Below, in pieces: positions 1-6,392 of a DNA stretch of 11,737 nt. Position 1 is the first letter of the stretch, and every line of letters starts with the position of its first letter. The notes under the pieces are model-generated. The model did no database searches and was not told the origin of the DNA. It worked only from the letters and a program-made list of their open reading frames with translations. Position numbers and translations under genes: made by a program. Source of the DNA: Candidatus Bathyarchaeota archaeon (GTDB lineage Archaea; Thermoproteota; Bathyarchaeia; Bathyarchaeales; Bathycorpusculaceae); NCBI GenBank assembly GCA_016649625.1, contig JAENXI010000016.1, forward strand, positions 1-11,737, in the 5' to 3' direction.

Positions 1-69
1 GCTAAAGGTTCTTTGAAAGCAAAAGATATGGTTTCTAGGAAAGTGGCCTTTGATGAGGTTATCAGATGA
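1..69 (+). CDS. C-terminal end of an unidentified gene (partial)
   Basis: An open frame enters from the left edge and gives 22 residues ending KVAFDEVIR before a TGA at 67-69. Its stop overlaps the next gene's start as ATGA, the usual sign of translational coupling, so it is probably co-transcribed with the HdrA gene. The tail loosely recalls the end of zinc-dependent alcohol dehydrogenases (a KxxDMVSRK-like stretch), but 22 residues cannot identify a family. An Hdr subunit or a redox partner of HdrA is equally possible. The frame is convincing; the product is unknown. Confidence 0.6.
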   Translation, partial: AKGSLKAKDMVSRKVAFDEVIR

Positions 70-2516
70 ATGACATAAAGAATCAAACACATGAAGAAGA
101 ATTACGGATTGGTATTTTTATTTGTCATTGTGGTTTGAACATTGCAGGTACTTTAAATATTAAAGAATTGGTCGATTATTCAAAGACAATAGCTGATGTT
201 GTTTATGTCAAAGAAAATAGGTATACTTGTGCAGATCCAGGTCAGGAAGAAATTAGAAAGGGTATTAAAGAGCACCATTTGAATCGAGTTGTTGTCGCTG
301 CTTGTTCACCTAGAATGCATGAGCCTACTTTTCGAAGGACTGTATCTGAAGCGGATTTAAACCCGTTTTTATATGAGATGGCAAATATTCGTGAATTTGC
401 TTCATGGTGTCACCCAAATAATCCCAAAGAGGCTACTGAAAAAGCTAAGGATATTATACGAATTGCAGTAGCTAAAGCTCGAAAATTAATGCCTCTTGAA
501 ACAATTGAAGTTCCAGTTACAAATAAAGCCTTGATTATTGGTGGAGGTATTGCTGGAATGAACGCGGCATTGGACTTAGCTGAAATGGGTTTTAAAGTAT
601 ACCTACTCGAAAAAAGTGAGAGCATAGGTGGGCACATGGCAGCTTTAGATAAAACTTTTCCTACTCTTGATTGTTCTATCTGCATTGAAGGCCCAAAAAT
701 GGTTGATGTTGCCCGTCATCCAAACATTGAGATCATAGCAAACGCTGACCTCCTTAAAGTAGATGGATACGTTGGCAATTTTAAAGTAAAGATTCAAAAA
801 AATTCTAGATATGTATTAGAGGAGAACTGCACTGGTTGTGGTGAATGTAAAGATGCGTGCCCAATTGAGTATCCTAATGAATGGGATTGTAATCTGGGGA
901 CAAGAAAAGCAATTTCTTTACCATTTGATCAAGCAGTTCCATTAATTTATACAATTAATAGAGATTATTGCATCGAATGTTACAAGTGTGTAGAAGCTTG
1001 TGGTGCACGAGAGGCTATTAATTTTGATCAAAAATCTGAGATAGTTGAAATAGATGTAGGTGCAATAATTGTTTCTACAGGTTTTGATGTTTATCTTCCT
1101 TATGATTTGCCTTTGTTGGGTTATGGCAAGTATTCAAATGTTATAACCTCAATGGAGTTTGAAAGGCTTATTCTTGCTGCAGGTCCAACATGTGGAAAAG
1201 TAATCAGAAGTTCAGATGGAAAAAAACCGCGCTCAATAGCATTTATTCAATGTGTTGGAAGTCGTGATAAACAAAAGTATCCTTATTGTTCAAATTTCTG
1301 TTGCATGTATACCCTAAAACACGTTATTCAACTCAAAGAAAAATACAAAGAAAACGTTGAAGTCTATGTTTTTTATATGGATATTCGCAGTCCCGGAAAA
1401 GGGTATGAAGAGTTTTATGATCGTGCTAGAGAAAAAGGTGTTATCTTCATTCGCGGAAGAGTAAGTCGAATTGATGAAACACCAAACAACCAAAATTTGA
1501 TTATCATATCAGAAGATGCAACACTAGGATTACCAATAGAGGTTGAAGTTGAGATGGCAGTTTTGGCCACAGCTTCATTACCTAAAAAAGATTCAGATAA
1601 ACTGGCGAGAATACTTAATATTACAAGAGGGTCAAATGGTTTTTTCATGGAGAGTCATCCCAAATTAAAACCAATGGATGCACCAACTGACGGTATTTTT
1701 TTCGCTGGAGCTTGCCAAGGGCTAAAAGATATTCCTTATAGTGTATCACAAGGAAGTGGTGCAGCCTCCAGAGCTGCAACTGTTATTTCAAAACCTAAAT
1801 GGAAAATTGAACCAATTATTTCGGTTATTGATGAAAAAAGATGTAAAAATACGAATAGTAAATGCGGGATATGTGTTGATCGTTGCCCATATGCAGCCTT
1901 AAGAATTGAAGAGAATCAACCTGCGAAAGTTATTGCTGCGAGTTGTCATGGGTGTGGAACTTGTGTGGCTGAATGTCCTCAGGATGCTATTACACAGATG
2001 CATTTCACTGATGCCCAAATAATGGCTCAAATTCGTGCTGCTTTAGAAGAAAAACCTGAAGAAAAGATTTTGGCTTTCTTGTGCAATTGGTGTAGTTATG
2101 CGGGAGCTGATTTGGCTGGAACAAGTCGTTTTGAGTATCCAACATCAGTTAGAGCTTTGCGTGTTATGTGTTCAGGCAGAGTAGATCGGGATTTTATACT
2201 TGAAGCATTGCGATTAGGAGCTGGTATGATTATTGTTGGTGCTTGTCATTTACCTTATGATTGTCATTATATTAGTGGAAATTTGGTAATGAAGACTCGT
2301 ATGGATGCTTTGGCTCCTATGTTGCAGAAGCTTGGTATGAGTGGTGAAAGATTCCGTGTGGAATATGTATCTGCAGCGGAAGGAGTTCGTTATGCTGAGA
2401 TAATTAAAGAGGTTGATACTCAAATGAAAATGTTGGGTATAGATAAAATCAAAGCTGAAAACCTAAAACTTCGTCCAGTTTTGGAAAAAATGTTAAATAG
2501 AAAGAAACAAAAATAA
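66..2516 (+). CDS. hdrA: HdrA-like FAD/iron-sulfur protein fused to an MvhD domain
   Basis: The 816-residue protein is the flavin and iron-sulfur hub of heterodisulfide-reductase-type complexes, cytoplasmic, passing or bifurcating electrons between a low-potential ferredoxin side and partner subunits. Seen: an N-terminal HdrA domain (about 1-145); an FAD Rossmann motif GGGIAGM at 159-165; HdrA signatures LDCSICIEGPKM (201-212) and IQCVGSRD with YCSNFCCMY (394-415); an inserted ferredoxin with clusters at C255/258/261/265 and C302/305/308/312; a C-terminal ferredoxin with C593/600/603/607 and C627/630/633/637; then an MvhD/FlpD-type [2Fe-2S] domain (about 665-790) with CNWC (673-676), MCSGR (701-705), C727 and DCHY (732-735). 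The ATG has a Shine-Dalgarno GAGGT at 55-59, six bases upstream, inside the preceding gene. No HdrB, HdrC or hydrogenase gene lies within the window. The MvhD fusion suggests direct contact with a hydrogenase, formate dehydrogenase or other electron donor (inference). Family assignment is firm; physiological partner unknown. Confidence 0.93.
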   Translation: MNDIKNQTHEEELRIGIFICHCGLNIAGTLNIKELVDYSKTIADVVYVKENRYTCADPGQEEIRKGIKEHHLNRVVVAACSPRMHEPTFRRTVSEADLNPFLYEMANIREFASWCHPNNPKEATEKAKDIIRIAVAKARKLMPLETIEVPVTNKALIIGGGIAGMNAALDLAEMGFKVYLLEKSESIGGHMAALDKTFPTLDCSICIEGPKMVDVARHPNIEIIANADLLKVDGYVGNFKVKIQKNSRYVLEENCTGCGECKDACPIEYPNEWDCNLGTRKAISLPFDQAVPLIYTINRDYCIECYKCVEACGAREAINFDQKSEIVEIDVGAIIVSTGFDVYLPYDLPLLGYGKYSNVITSMEFERLILAAGPTCGKVIRSSDGKKPRSIAFIQCVGSRDKQKYPYCSNFCCMYTLKHVIQLKEKYKENVEVYVFYMDIRSPGKGYEEFYDRAREKGVIFIRGRVSRIDETPNNQNLIIISEDATLGLPIEVEVEMAVLATASLPKKDSDKLARILNITRGSNGFFMESHPKLKPMDAPTDGIFFAGACQGLKDIPYSVSQGSGAASRAATVISKPKWKIEPIISVIDEKRCKNTNSKCGICVDRCPYAALRIEENQPAKVIAASCHGCGTCVAECPQDAITQMHFTDAQIMAQIRAALEEKPEEKILAFLCNWCSYAGADLAGTSRFEYPTSVRALRVMCSGRVDRDFILEALRLGAGMIIVGACHLPYDCHYISGNLVMKTRMDALAPMLQKLGMSGERFRVEYVSAAEGVRYAEIIKEVDTQMKMLGIDKIKAENLKLRPVLEKMLNRKKQK

Positions 2517-2537
2517 TTTTATTAAAATTTTTTGAGT

Positions 2538-2560
2538 TTCCTAATAAAAAAAGTTAGGAA
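2538..2560. terminator. Small hairpin between converging hdrA and uL10 genes
   Basis: TTCCTAA (2538-2544) and TTAGGAA (2554-2560) form a perfect 7-bp stem around a nine-base loop. T-rich stretches follow on both strands (2562-2567 on plus; the A/T-rich stretch below 2537 read on minus). The right arm includes the uL10 stop codon. Archaeal termination depends mainly on U-tracts, so this may act as a bidirectional end for the two convergent transcripts. This is inferred from position and composition only. Confidence 0.4.
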
Positions 2561-3408
2561 GATTTTTCTGCTAAACTTTTTAAGCTAAGCATTTCTGTGT
2601 GTGCTTTTTTGATTAAGTCTGCAATATTGGTTTGGTTGGGTATTGCAGCGTTTAAGGAAAGTATAAATGCTTTTTGATGGGCAGTTTGTAACAGAATTAC
2701 AGTATTTTCAGATGTAGGATATGCTATTTCTAATGATAATGCAAAAGCTTCGTTGTAACTTGTAATTAAGTTATTTTTAGTTTCTTCTAGATCAATATTA
2801 AGAGCATCTCCAGGAATCATAAGACCATTATCTAAAACGGCTCGCATAGAGAGACCTAATTCTACAGCTTTGATTCCAAGTTTTGCTAATACCCCAGAAA
2901 CTCGTTCATTTATTACATCGCCTTTCTTTGCTACGAAAGTATCTTTGCTTATCCAAACGCTACCGGATTGTATTCGGGTGGGTAATCCTGCGGAATTTAA
3001 TAGACTTATTATTGGGCCTGGTGGTTGACCTGTGTTACCTTCAGGGACAGTTATGTCCATTGCTGCTTTGTCACCAGTCTTGGCTATGGTCTTTATTTTT
3101 CCTTTTTCTAAAAGAAGAGCTAACTTGAAGGGATTAAGATTAGTGAACAAATAGATATTTGATCCTGAAATGTAATCTTCAATTTTATTTAGATCTTTAT
3201 CATTTAGTGAGTCTAGAGCAAACTTTAGTAAGTTGTTCTTGAAGACTTTCATACTAACTTTTCCAGATAGTTTCTTTTTCAGTTCTTGAAGTTGAGAAGA
3301 TCTAACTTTCTTAAGACTTGCAATGCCAATAGCATTGTAACTCTTAAGTATAGTTTTTATTTCTTCGACTGCATTATTTTTTGCTTGTAATATTTGTTGG
3401 GACGGTAT
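2554..3408 (-). CDS. rpl10: Large ribosomal subunit protein uL10 (archaeal P0), probable ATA start
   Basis: uL10 forms the base of the ribosomal stalk, binding 23S rRNA beside uL11 and carrying L12 dimers on its C-terminal helices. The first ATG in frame (3250-3252) would give 232 residues but cuts through the conserved N-terminal domain. The frame reads on upstream through SYNAIGIASLKKVRSSQLQ and ELKKKLSGKVSMKVFKNNLL, which match the start of every archaeal L10. It stays open to a stop at 3430-3432 with no ATG, GTG or TTG. The best start is ATA at 3406-3408, which has GAGAGG six bases upstream (3415-3420) and gives 284 residues beginning IPSQQ. It lies 14 bases after the uL1 stop. The C-terminus ends LKSLAEKSS with no acidic, LGALFG-like tail, and no L12 gene follows. 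Family is certain; the start is inferred. Confidence 0.9.
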   Translation of the reverse strand: MPSQQILQAKNNAVEEIKTILKSYNAIGIASLKKVRSSQLQELKKKLSGKVSMKVFKNNLLKFALDSLNDKDLNKIEDYISGSNIYLFTNLNPFKLALLLEKGKIKTIAKTGDKAAMDITVPEGNTGQPPGPIISLLNSAGLPTRIQSGSVWISKDTFVAKKGDVINERVSGVLAKLGIKAVELGLSMRAVLDNGLMIPGDALNIDLEETKNNLITSYNEAFALSLEIAYPTSENTVILLQTAHQKAFILSLNAAIPNQTNIADLIKKAHTEMLSLKSLAEKSS

Positions 3409-3414
3409 TTTATT

Positions 3415-3420
3415 CCTCTC
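3415..3420 (-). promoter_or_regulatory. Shine-Dalgarno GAGAGG deciding the uL10 start
   Basis: Read on the minus strand, GAGAGG is followed by AATAAA and then ATA at 3406-3408. The six-base spacing is ideal for initiation at that ATA. No ATG, GTG or TTG occurs in frame until codon 53, so this site is the main argument for a non-standard start of the uL10 gene. Confidence 0.5.
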
Positions 3421-3422
3421 GT

Positions 3423-4073
3423 TTAGGGTTTAATTTTCACTGGAGTACCCATAGAGGTTTTGACAAAAAGAAACTTTATGTTTTTAAGACCTCTTTTGAG
3501 TTTTCCATCTAAGACTCGCAAAACAGCTTCAATATTATCAACCAACTCTTCATCTTTCATATCTTCAGTTCCTATTTGGACCTGAATTATTGGTTGATTT
3601 CGCATCCTAATGCTAACTGTTTTTCTATGTTTCTCTATTACCTCTTTAATATCCACGTTCGGCGGAACTGGTATTGGTAGTTTTCCTCTAGGACCTAAAA
3701 CTGGACCAAAAGCCCTACCTACAAGTGACATCAAGGGTGCTTCAGTAATGAAAACATCATAAGTGTTACCTAATTTTCTAAGTTCCTTTTTTTTGCCTGT
3801 TAATCTTTCAATTTCAGCTTTTTCAATAACAATATCTGCACTAGAAGCTTTAGCTTTAAAGGCAAGGTCTCCTGTCGCAAAAACGCAAATTTTATTGGGT
3901 TTTCCGGTAACATGTGGAAGTTCAACAATTTGTTGAATTTTGCCTTCTGGAGCCTTCATATCTAACTCTTTAATGTCCAAAATCAAGTCTACTGATTGTG
4001 TAAACTTTCTTTCTTTTGATTTGGATTTTACTTCTTTTATTGCTGTTAATAGTGTTTTTTTATCTAAGGGCAT
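3423..4073 (-). CDS. rpl1: Large ribosomal subunit protein uL1
   Basis: uL1 builds the mobile L1 stalk at the E site, assisting release of deacylated tRNA; in archaea and bacteria it can also repress its own mRNA. The 216 residues match the normal archaeal length. The family signature GRAFGPVLGPRGKLPIPVPP lies at about 118-137 and the RNA-binding C-terminal motif KTSMGTPVKIKP closes the protein. The ATG has GAGG eight bases upstream. It follows uL11 after 56 bases and precedes uL10 by 14 bases, so the three are almost surely one transcript. I looked for an L1-binding mRNA mimic in the 4074-4129 spacer and saw none that I could defend. Confidence 0.96.
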   Translation of the reverse strand: MPLDKKTLLTAIKEVKSKSKERKFTQSVDLILDIKELDMKAPEGKIQQIVELPHVTGKPNKICVFATGDLAFKAKASSADIVIEKAEIERLTGKKKELRKLGNTYDVFITEAPLMSLVGRAFGPVLGPRGKLPIPVPPNVDIKEVIEKHRKTVSIRMRNQPIIQVQIGTEDMKDEELVDNIEAVLRVLDGKLKRGLKNIKFLFVKTSMGTPVKIKP

Positions 4074-4129
4074 GAATGAAGCCTCGCGTTATTCAGGGAT
4101 TGGAACTCAATTATAAAAATATTCACTTA

Positions 4130-4621
4130 TTATTCGCCTTTACTAAATATCTCATTATAGTTATCCGCATCTATCTCTTTTTGGACCTCTCGCGGATCTT
4201 TACCATCTACTGTCACACCCATGCTTACACAGGTTCCCAGGATTTCTTTAGTTCCTTTTTTCAAGTTTTGTGCTAGCAATTGTGGAAGTTTTATCTTTGC
4301 AATGCGTACACACTGATCCAATGTAAGATCACCGACTTTTTCTGTACCTGGAGTTCCTGAACCTTTTTCGATACTTAATTCACTCACAATAAGAGCTGAA
4401 GCTGTTGGAGTACCAACAGTAACTTCAAAAGATTTGTCTTCAATATTAACTGAGATTTTAACTGGAACTCTCATTCCAGAATAATCTTTGGTGAGTTCGT
4501 TTATTTTGTTTACAACAGACAGCATATTTAATCCTAAAGGCCCAAGAGCGGGACCCAAAGGTGGACCTGCATTTGCTTGGCCTCCATTTACAAGTAATTC
4601 TATAATTTTTTTATCTGCCAT
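4130..4621 (-). CDS. rpl11: Large ribosomal subunit protein uL11
   Basis: uL11 binds the GTPase-associated region of 23S rRNA with uL10 and takes part in factor-dependent GTP hydrolysis. Starting at ATG 4619-4621 gives 163 residues beginning MADKKIIELLVNGGQANAGP, matching the family start; GPPLGPALGPLGLN follows at about 18-31 and the rRNA-binding C-terminal domain ends GVTVDGKDPREVQKEID. An upstream in-frame ATG at 4657 would add 12 residues inside the Spt5 gene that are not conserved, so I reject it. The chosen start is one base after the Spt5 stop (TAA A ATG), with GGTAG upstream as a plausible ribosome site. Confidence 0.95.
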   Translation of the reverse strand: MADKKIIELLVNGGQANAGPPLGPALGPLGLNMLSVVNKINELTKDYSGMRVPVKISVNIEDKSFEVTVGTPTASALIVSELSIEKGSGTPGTEKVGDLTLDQCVRIAKIKLPQLLAQNLKKGTKEILGTCVSMGVTVDGKDPREVQKEIDADNYNEIFSKGE

Positions 4622-4622
4622 T

Positions 4623-5111
4623 TTATGTTCTACCAGTTTTATTTCTAGCTTTTTCAACTAATTTTACGTAATCTGAGTGGACTGTAATTGGTAAAGTGAA
4701 GGTAGCTTCTAGCAATTCAAGTGTAACCTCACCTTTTGATTTATCGATTCTTGTTATTTTTGCACGCATTCCCTTAAATGGTCCACCAGTGATTTCGACA
4801 ACATCGTCCTCAAATAAGTTTTCGAGAATTGGTTTCCTGATTAGATATCTTTCGATTTCCAAAAAACTAACTAGTCCTGGAATTCTTGAACGTACATGTC
4901 TAACTCCGGCTATTGCCTCTTCAATTAAATGTGGACCATCAGCTTCAATAAAAACGTACCCTTTTAGAGTATCAGGGACAAGAAGTGCTTTAATAGGAAT
5001 TTTGGAAATCTTGATTTTGGTGGTAATAAGTCTAGCTACATTACGTTCTTGTCCAGTTGTTGTTTTAACAACAAAAATCTTAGCTGAGTATTGATCCTCA
5101 TTCTCATCCAT
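4623..5111 (-). CDS. spt5: Transcription elongation factor Spt5 (archaeal NusG)
   Basis: Archaeal Spt5 clamps RNA polymerase, usually with Spt4, raising processivity and coupling transcription to translation. The 162-residue protein has an NGN domain (about 10-95, beginning IFVVKTTTGQERNVARL and containing LKGYVFIEADGP), then a KOW domain with EDDVVEITGGPFKGMRAKI at about 101-119. It lacks the extra KOW repeats of eukaryotic Spt5, as expected. ATG at 5109-5111 is 12 bases downstream of the secE stop, and its own stop is one base before the uL11 start. The secE-spt5-uL11-uL1-uL10 order is conserved widely in archaea, which supports each assignment. Confidence 0.95.
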   Translation of the reverse strand: MDENEDQYSAKIFVVKTTTGQERNVARLITTKIKISKIPIKALLVPDTLKGYVFIEADGPHLIEEAIAGVRHVRSRIPGLVSFLEIERYLIRKPILENLFEDDVVEITGGPFKGMRAKITRIDKSKGEVTLELLEATFTLPITVHSDYVKLVEKARNKTGRT

Positions 5112-5123
5112 TAATTATACCTT

Positions 5124-5309
5124 CTATGTTTGGCCTGCAGTTGCTCCACCTATTGCAAAAGATAGGAGTTTTATTACAAAACCAATTAATCCGACTGCAC
5201 CTATACCCAAAAAACTTATTTTTATCGATTGCCAAAGCTCAGTTCTTCCAGGCTTTACCGCTAGTTTAAGTGTTCTTGAACATTGGGATAGGAATGATTG
5301 TACGCCCAT
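5124..5309 (-). CDS. secE: Protein translocase subunit SecE (Sec61 gamma)
   Basis: The 61-residue protein has the SecE/Sec61-gamma layout: an amphipathic N-terminal helix (residues 4-28, with QCSRTLKLAVKPGRTELW) followed by a single membrane segment at about 31-57 (ISFLGIGAVGLIGFVIKLLSF). It clamps the SecY channel in the cytoplasmic membrane. Length is normal for archaea. It is the first gene of the stalk/elongation cluster and is preceded by a 153-bp gap that should hold the promoter. The ATG at 5307-5309 has only a weak ribosome site (GCGGT, four bases upstream). Confidence 0.93.
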   Translation of the reverse strand: MGVQSFLSQCSRTLKLAVKPGRTELWQSIKISFLGIGAVGLIGFVIKLLSFAIGGATAGQT

Positions 5310-5462
5310 ATTTACCGCAAACTCAAGATTAACTAAAGAATAATAAACGTTGCTGTATCTTTTGAGGTTTAGAGTATAACTTTTTGGTTAATTTTTATTA
5401 TTTTTATTAATCGACTTCTGATTTGAGAATTTTAAGTGTCATAATGATTATTTCTCTATGGT
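5310..5462 (-). promoter_or_regulatory. Promoter region of the secE-uL10 cluster
   Basis: This very AT-rich gap separates dtdA from secE on the same strand. A TATA-like GTTATACT (minus strand, about 5373-5380) lies some 65 bases before the secE ATG and would place transcription start near 5350, leaving a leader of about 40 bases. Two direct copies of TTTTTATTA (5392-5409, plus strand) lie just upstream. I see no structured RNA. The exact box is a guess; that a promoter lies here follows from the gap and gene order. Confidence 0.35.
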
Positions 5463-6287
5463 TTAAATTTTCTTGTAAGAGAGATTAATGTCCTTCAGTA
5501 TTCTTAGAAGGTGTGGTTTATCTGAACTTTTTATTCCTTTCCAATCTAAAATAGCACTATCAACTGTTTCCACTGTTTTTTCTACACATTGACGTAGGAT
5601 TTTGCTATCTACATTTTGAATTAGATGCTTGGGAATTATATGGCCAAAGATTATTTCAGAGTTGATAGCTAACTTGGTAAATTTTTGATTGTAATGTGTC
5701 CCGCCTATTCCCAAAACAGCGTTTTTCTTTGAGGTTTTAAATTTTGATATTGCTGAAATTGCAGCATGTCCAACTACTTCAGCTGCTTTCGAATTACACC
5801 ATTGGCTCTTGGAGCTGCCTAATTCCACAAACATTGTAGGAACAGTATAGGAGGGACCATGATGAGTACATTCGTAGGAAACATCAAAGTCCAGTTTCAA
5901 TCCGTCTCTAAAGTAAGCAAGAGCTCTAAGAGCATTTTTCATAGCTAATGCAGGTGAAATGGACACTTTTTTAGGAAGACCCCCCATCTCAGCAGTGTAT
6001 AGATTTCCTGGAGTATGAACTGAAAAGGTTGGTTTGCAACTTGAACTACAATGTCTGGATATAAACACGATTAATGTGGGATTTTGAAAATCTTCAAGAA
6101 GATTTTGAGTTTTTATTGTTTCTTCGTTAATTATTGTTAAGAAAACGGTTTTTCCAAGAAGCTTTATTGAATACTGAGGATTTTCTTTGGTGGATATTGT
6201 TGTTTCTTTAAAAGGATAATTTTTGAGAAGTTGTTTTGTTATGTTTAATCCTGCAATATCCTTTCTTGAAGAGATTATATGAATCAT
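5463..6287 (-). CDS. dtdA: D-aminoacyl-tRNA deacylase (DtdA/GEK1 family)
   Basis: The enzyme hydrolyses D-amino acids mischarged on tRNA, a cytoplasmic proofreading step; archaea and plants use this zinc-dependent GEK1 family instead of bacterial Dtd. Family motifs, numbered from the chosen start: ISRH at 77-80, SVHTPGN at 89-95, GGLPKKVS at 102-109, the hallmark ECTHHGPSYTVPTMFVELGS at 139-158, and GIGGTHY at 193-199, where the His residues are the likely metal ligands. The chosen ATG (6285-6287) gives 274 residues beginning MIHIISSRKD, matching the family start, and has TAGGTA upstream. Two tandem ATGs at 6300-6305 would add six residues. The gene is divergent from the carbamoyltransferase gene and separated from secE by 153 bp, so it is probably its own transcript. 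Confidence 0.92.
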   Translation of the reverse strand: MIHIISSRKDIAGLNITKQLLKNYPFKETTISTKENPQYSIKLLGKTVFLTIINEETIKTQNLLEDFQNPTLIVFISRHCSSSCKPTFSVHTPGNLYTAEMGGLPKKVSISPALAMKNALRALAYFRDGLKLDFDVSYECTHHGPSYTVPTMFVELGSSKSQWCNSKAAEVVGHAAISAISKFKTSKKNAVLGIGGTHYNQKFTKLAINSEIIFGHIIPKHLIQNVDSKILRQCVEKTVETVDSAILDWKGIKSSDKPHLLRILKDINLSYKKI

Positions 6288-6332
6288 GAAGGTACCTATC
6301 ATCATTGAAAAATAGTCTTATGAAAAAAGGTT

Positions 6333-6343
6333 TCCATAAAACT
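6333..6343. promoter_or_regulatory. Shared TATA-like element between dtdA and the carbamoyltransferase gene
   Basis: The divergent gap contains TCCATAAAACT on the plus strand, reading AGTTTTATGGA on the minus strand. On plus it would put transcription start near 6363-6368, inside the palindrome; on minus it would put it near 6310, just before dtdA. An AT-rich gap makes chance matches common, so this is tentative. Confidence 0.3.
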
Positions 6344-6361
6344 TATCTGTTTAACTAAAGT

Positions 6362-6383
6362 CAACCTTTCCTGTGAAAGGTTG
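6362..6383. promoter_or_regulatory. Perfect 22-bp palindrome before the carbamoyltransferase gene
   Basis: CAACCTTTC (6362-6370) and GAAAGGTTG (6375-6383) are exact inverted copies around CTGT, ending nine bases before the ATG at 6393. As DNA it looks like an operator for a dimeric regulator near the expected transcription start. As RNA it would form a 9-bp hairpin with a tetraloop, hiding the GGTT that could serve as ribosome site. The sequence does not show which of these is right. Confidence 0.5.
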
Positions 6384-6392
6384 TAAAGAGAA

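Noticed and set aside
2554..3252. uL10 starting at the ATG at 3250-3252 (232 residues)
   Set aside because: It would remove conserved N-terminal uL10 residues that are plainly encoded upstream in the same frame.
4622..4657. Longer uL11 start at ATG 4655-4657
   Set aside because: The 12 extra residues lie inside the Spt5 gene and do not fit the family; the ATG at 4619-4621 gives the conserved beginning.
4696..5094. 132-codon plus-strand frame opposite spt5
   Set aside because: Low-complexity Ser/Ile/Leu-rich translation, the antisense shadow of a certain gene; the same applies to plus-strand frames at 2883-3128, 4076-4276, 8123-8314 and 10001-10261 and minus-strand frames inside hdrA (410-685, 1415-1648).
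5392..5409. Tandem TTTTTATTA repeat
   Set aside because: Two copies of a nine-base A/T word in a very AT-rich promoter gap are not remarkable.
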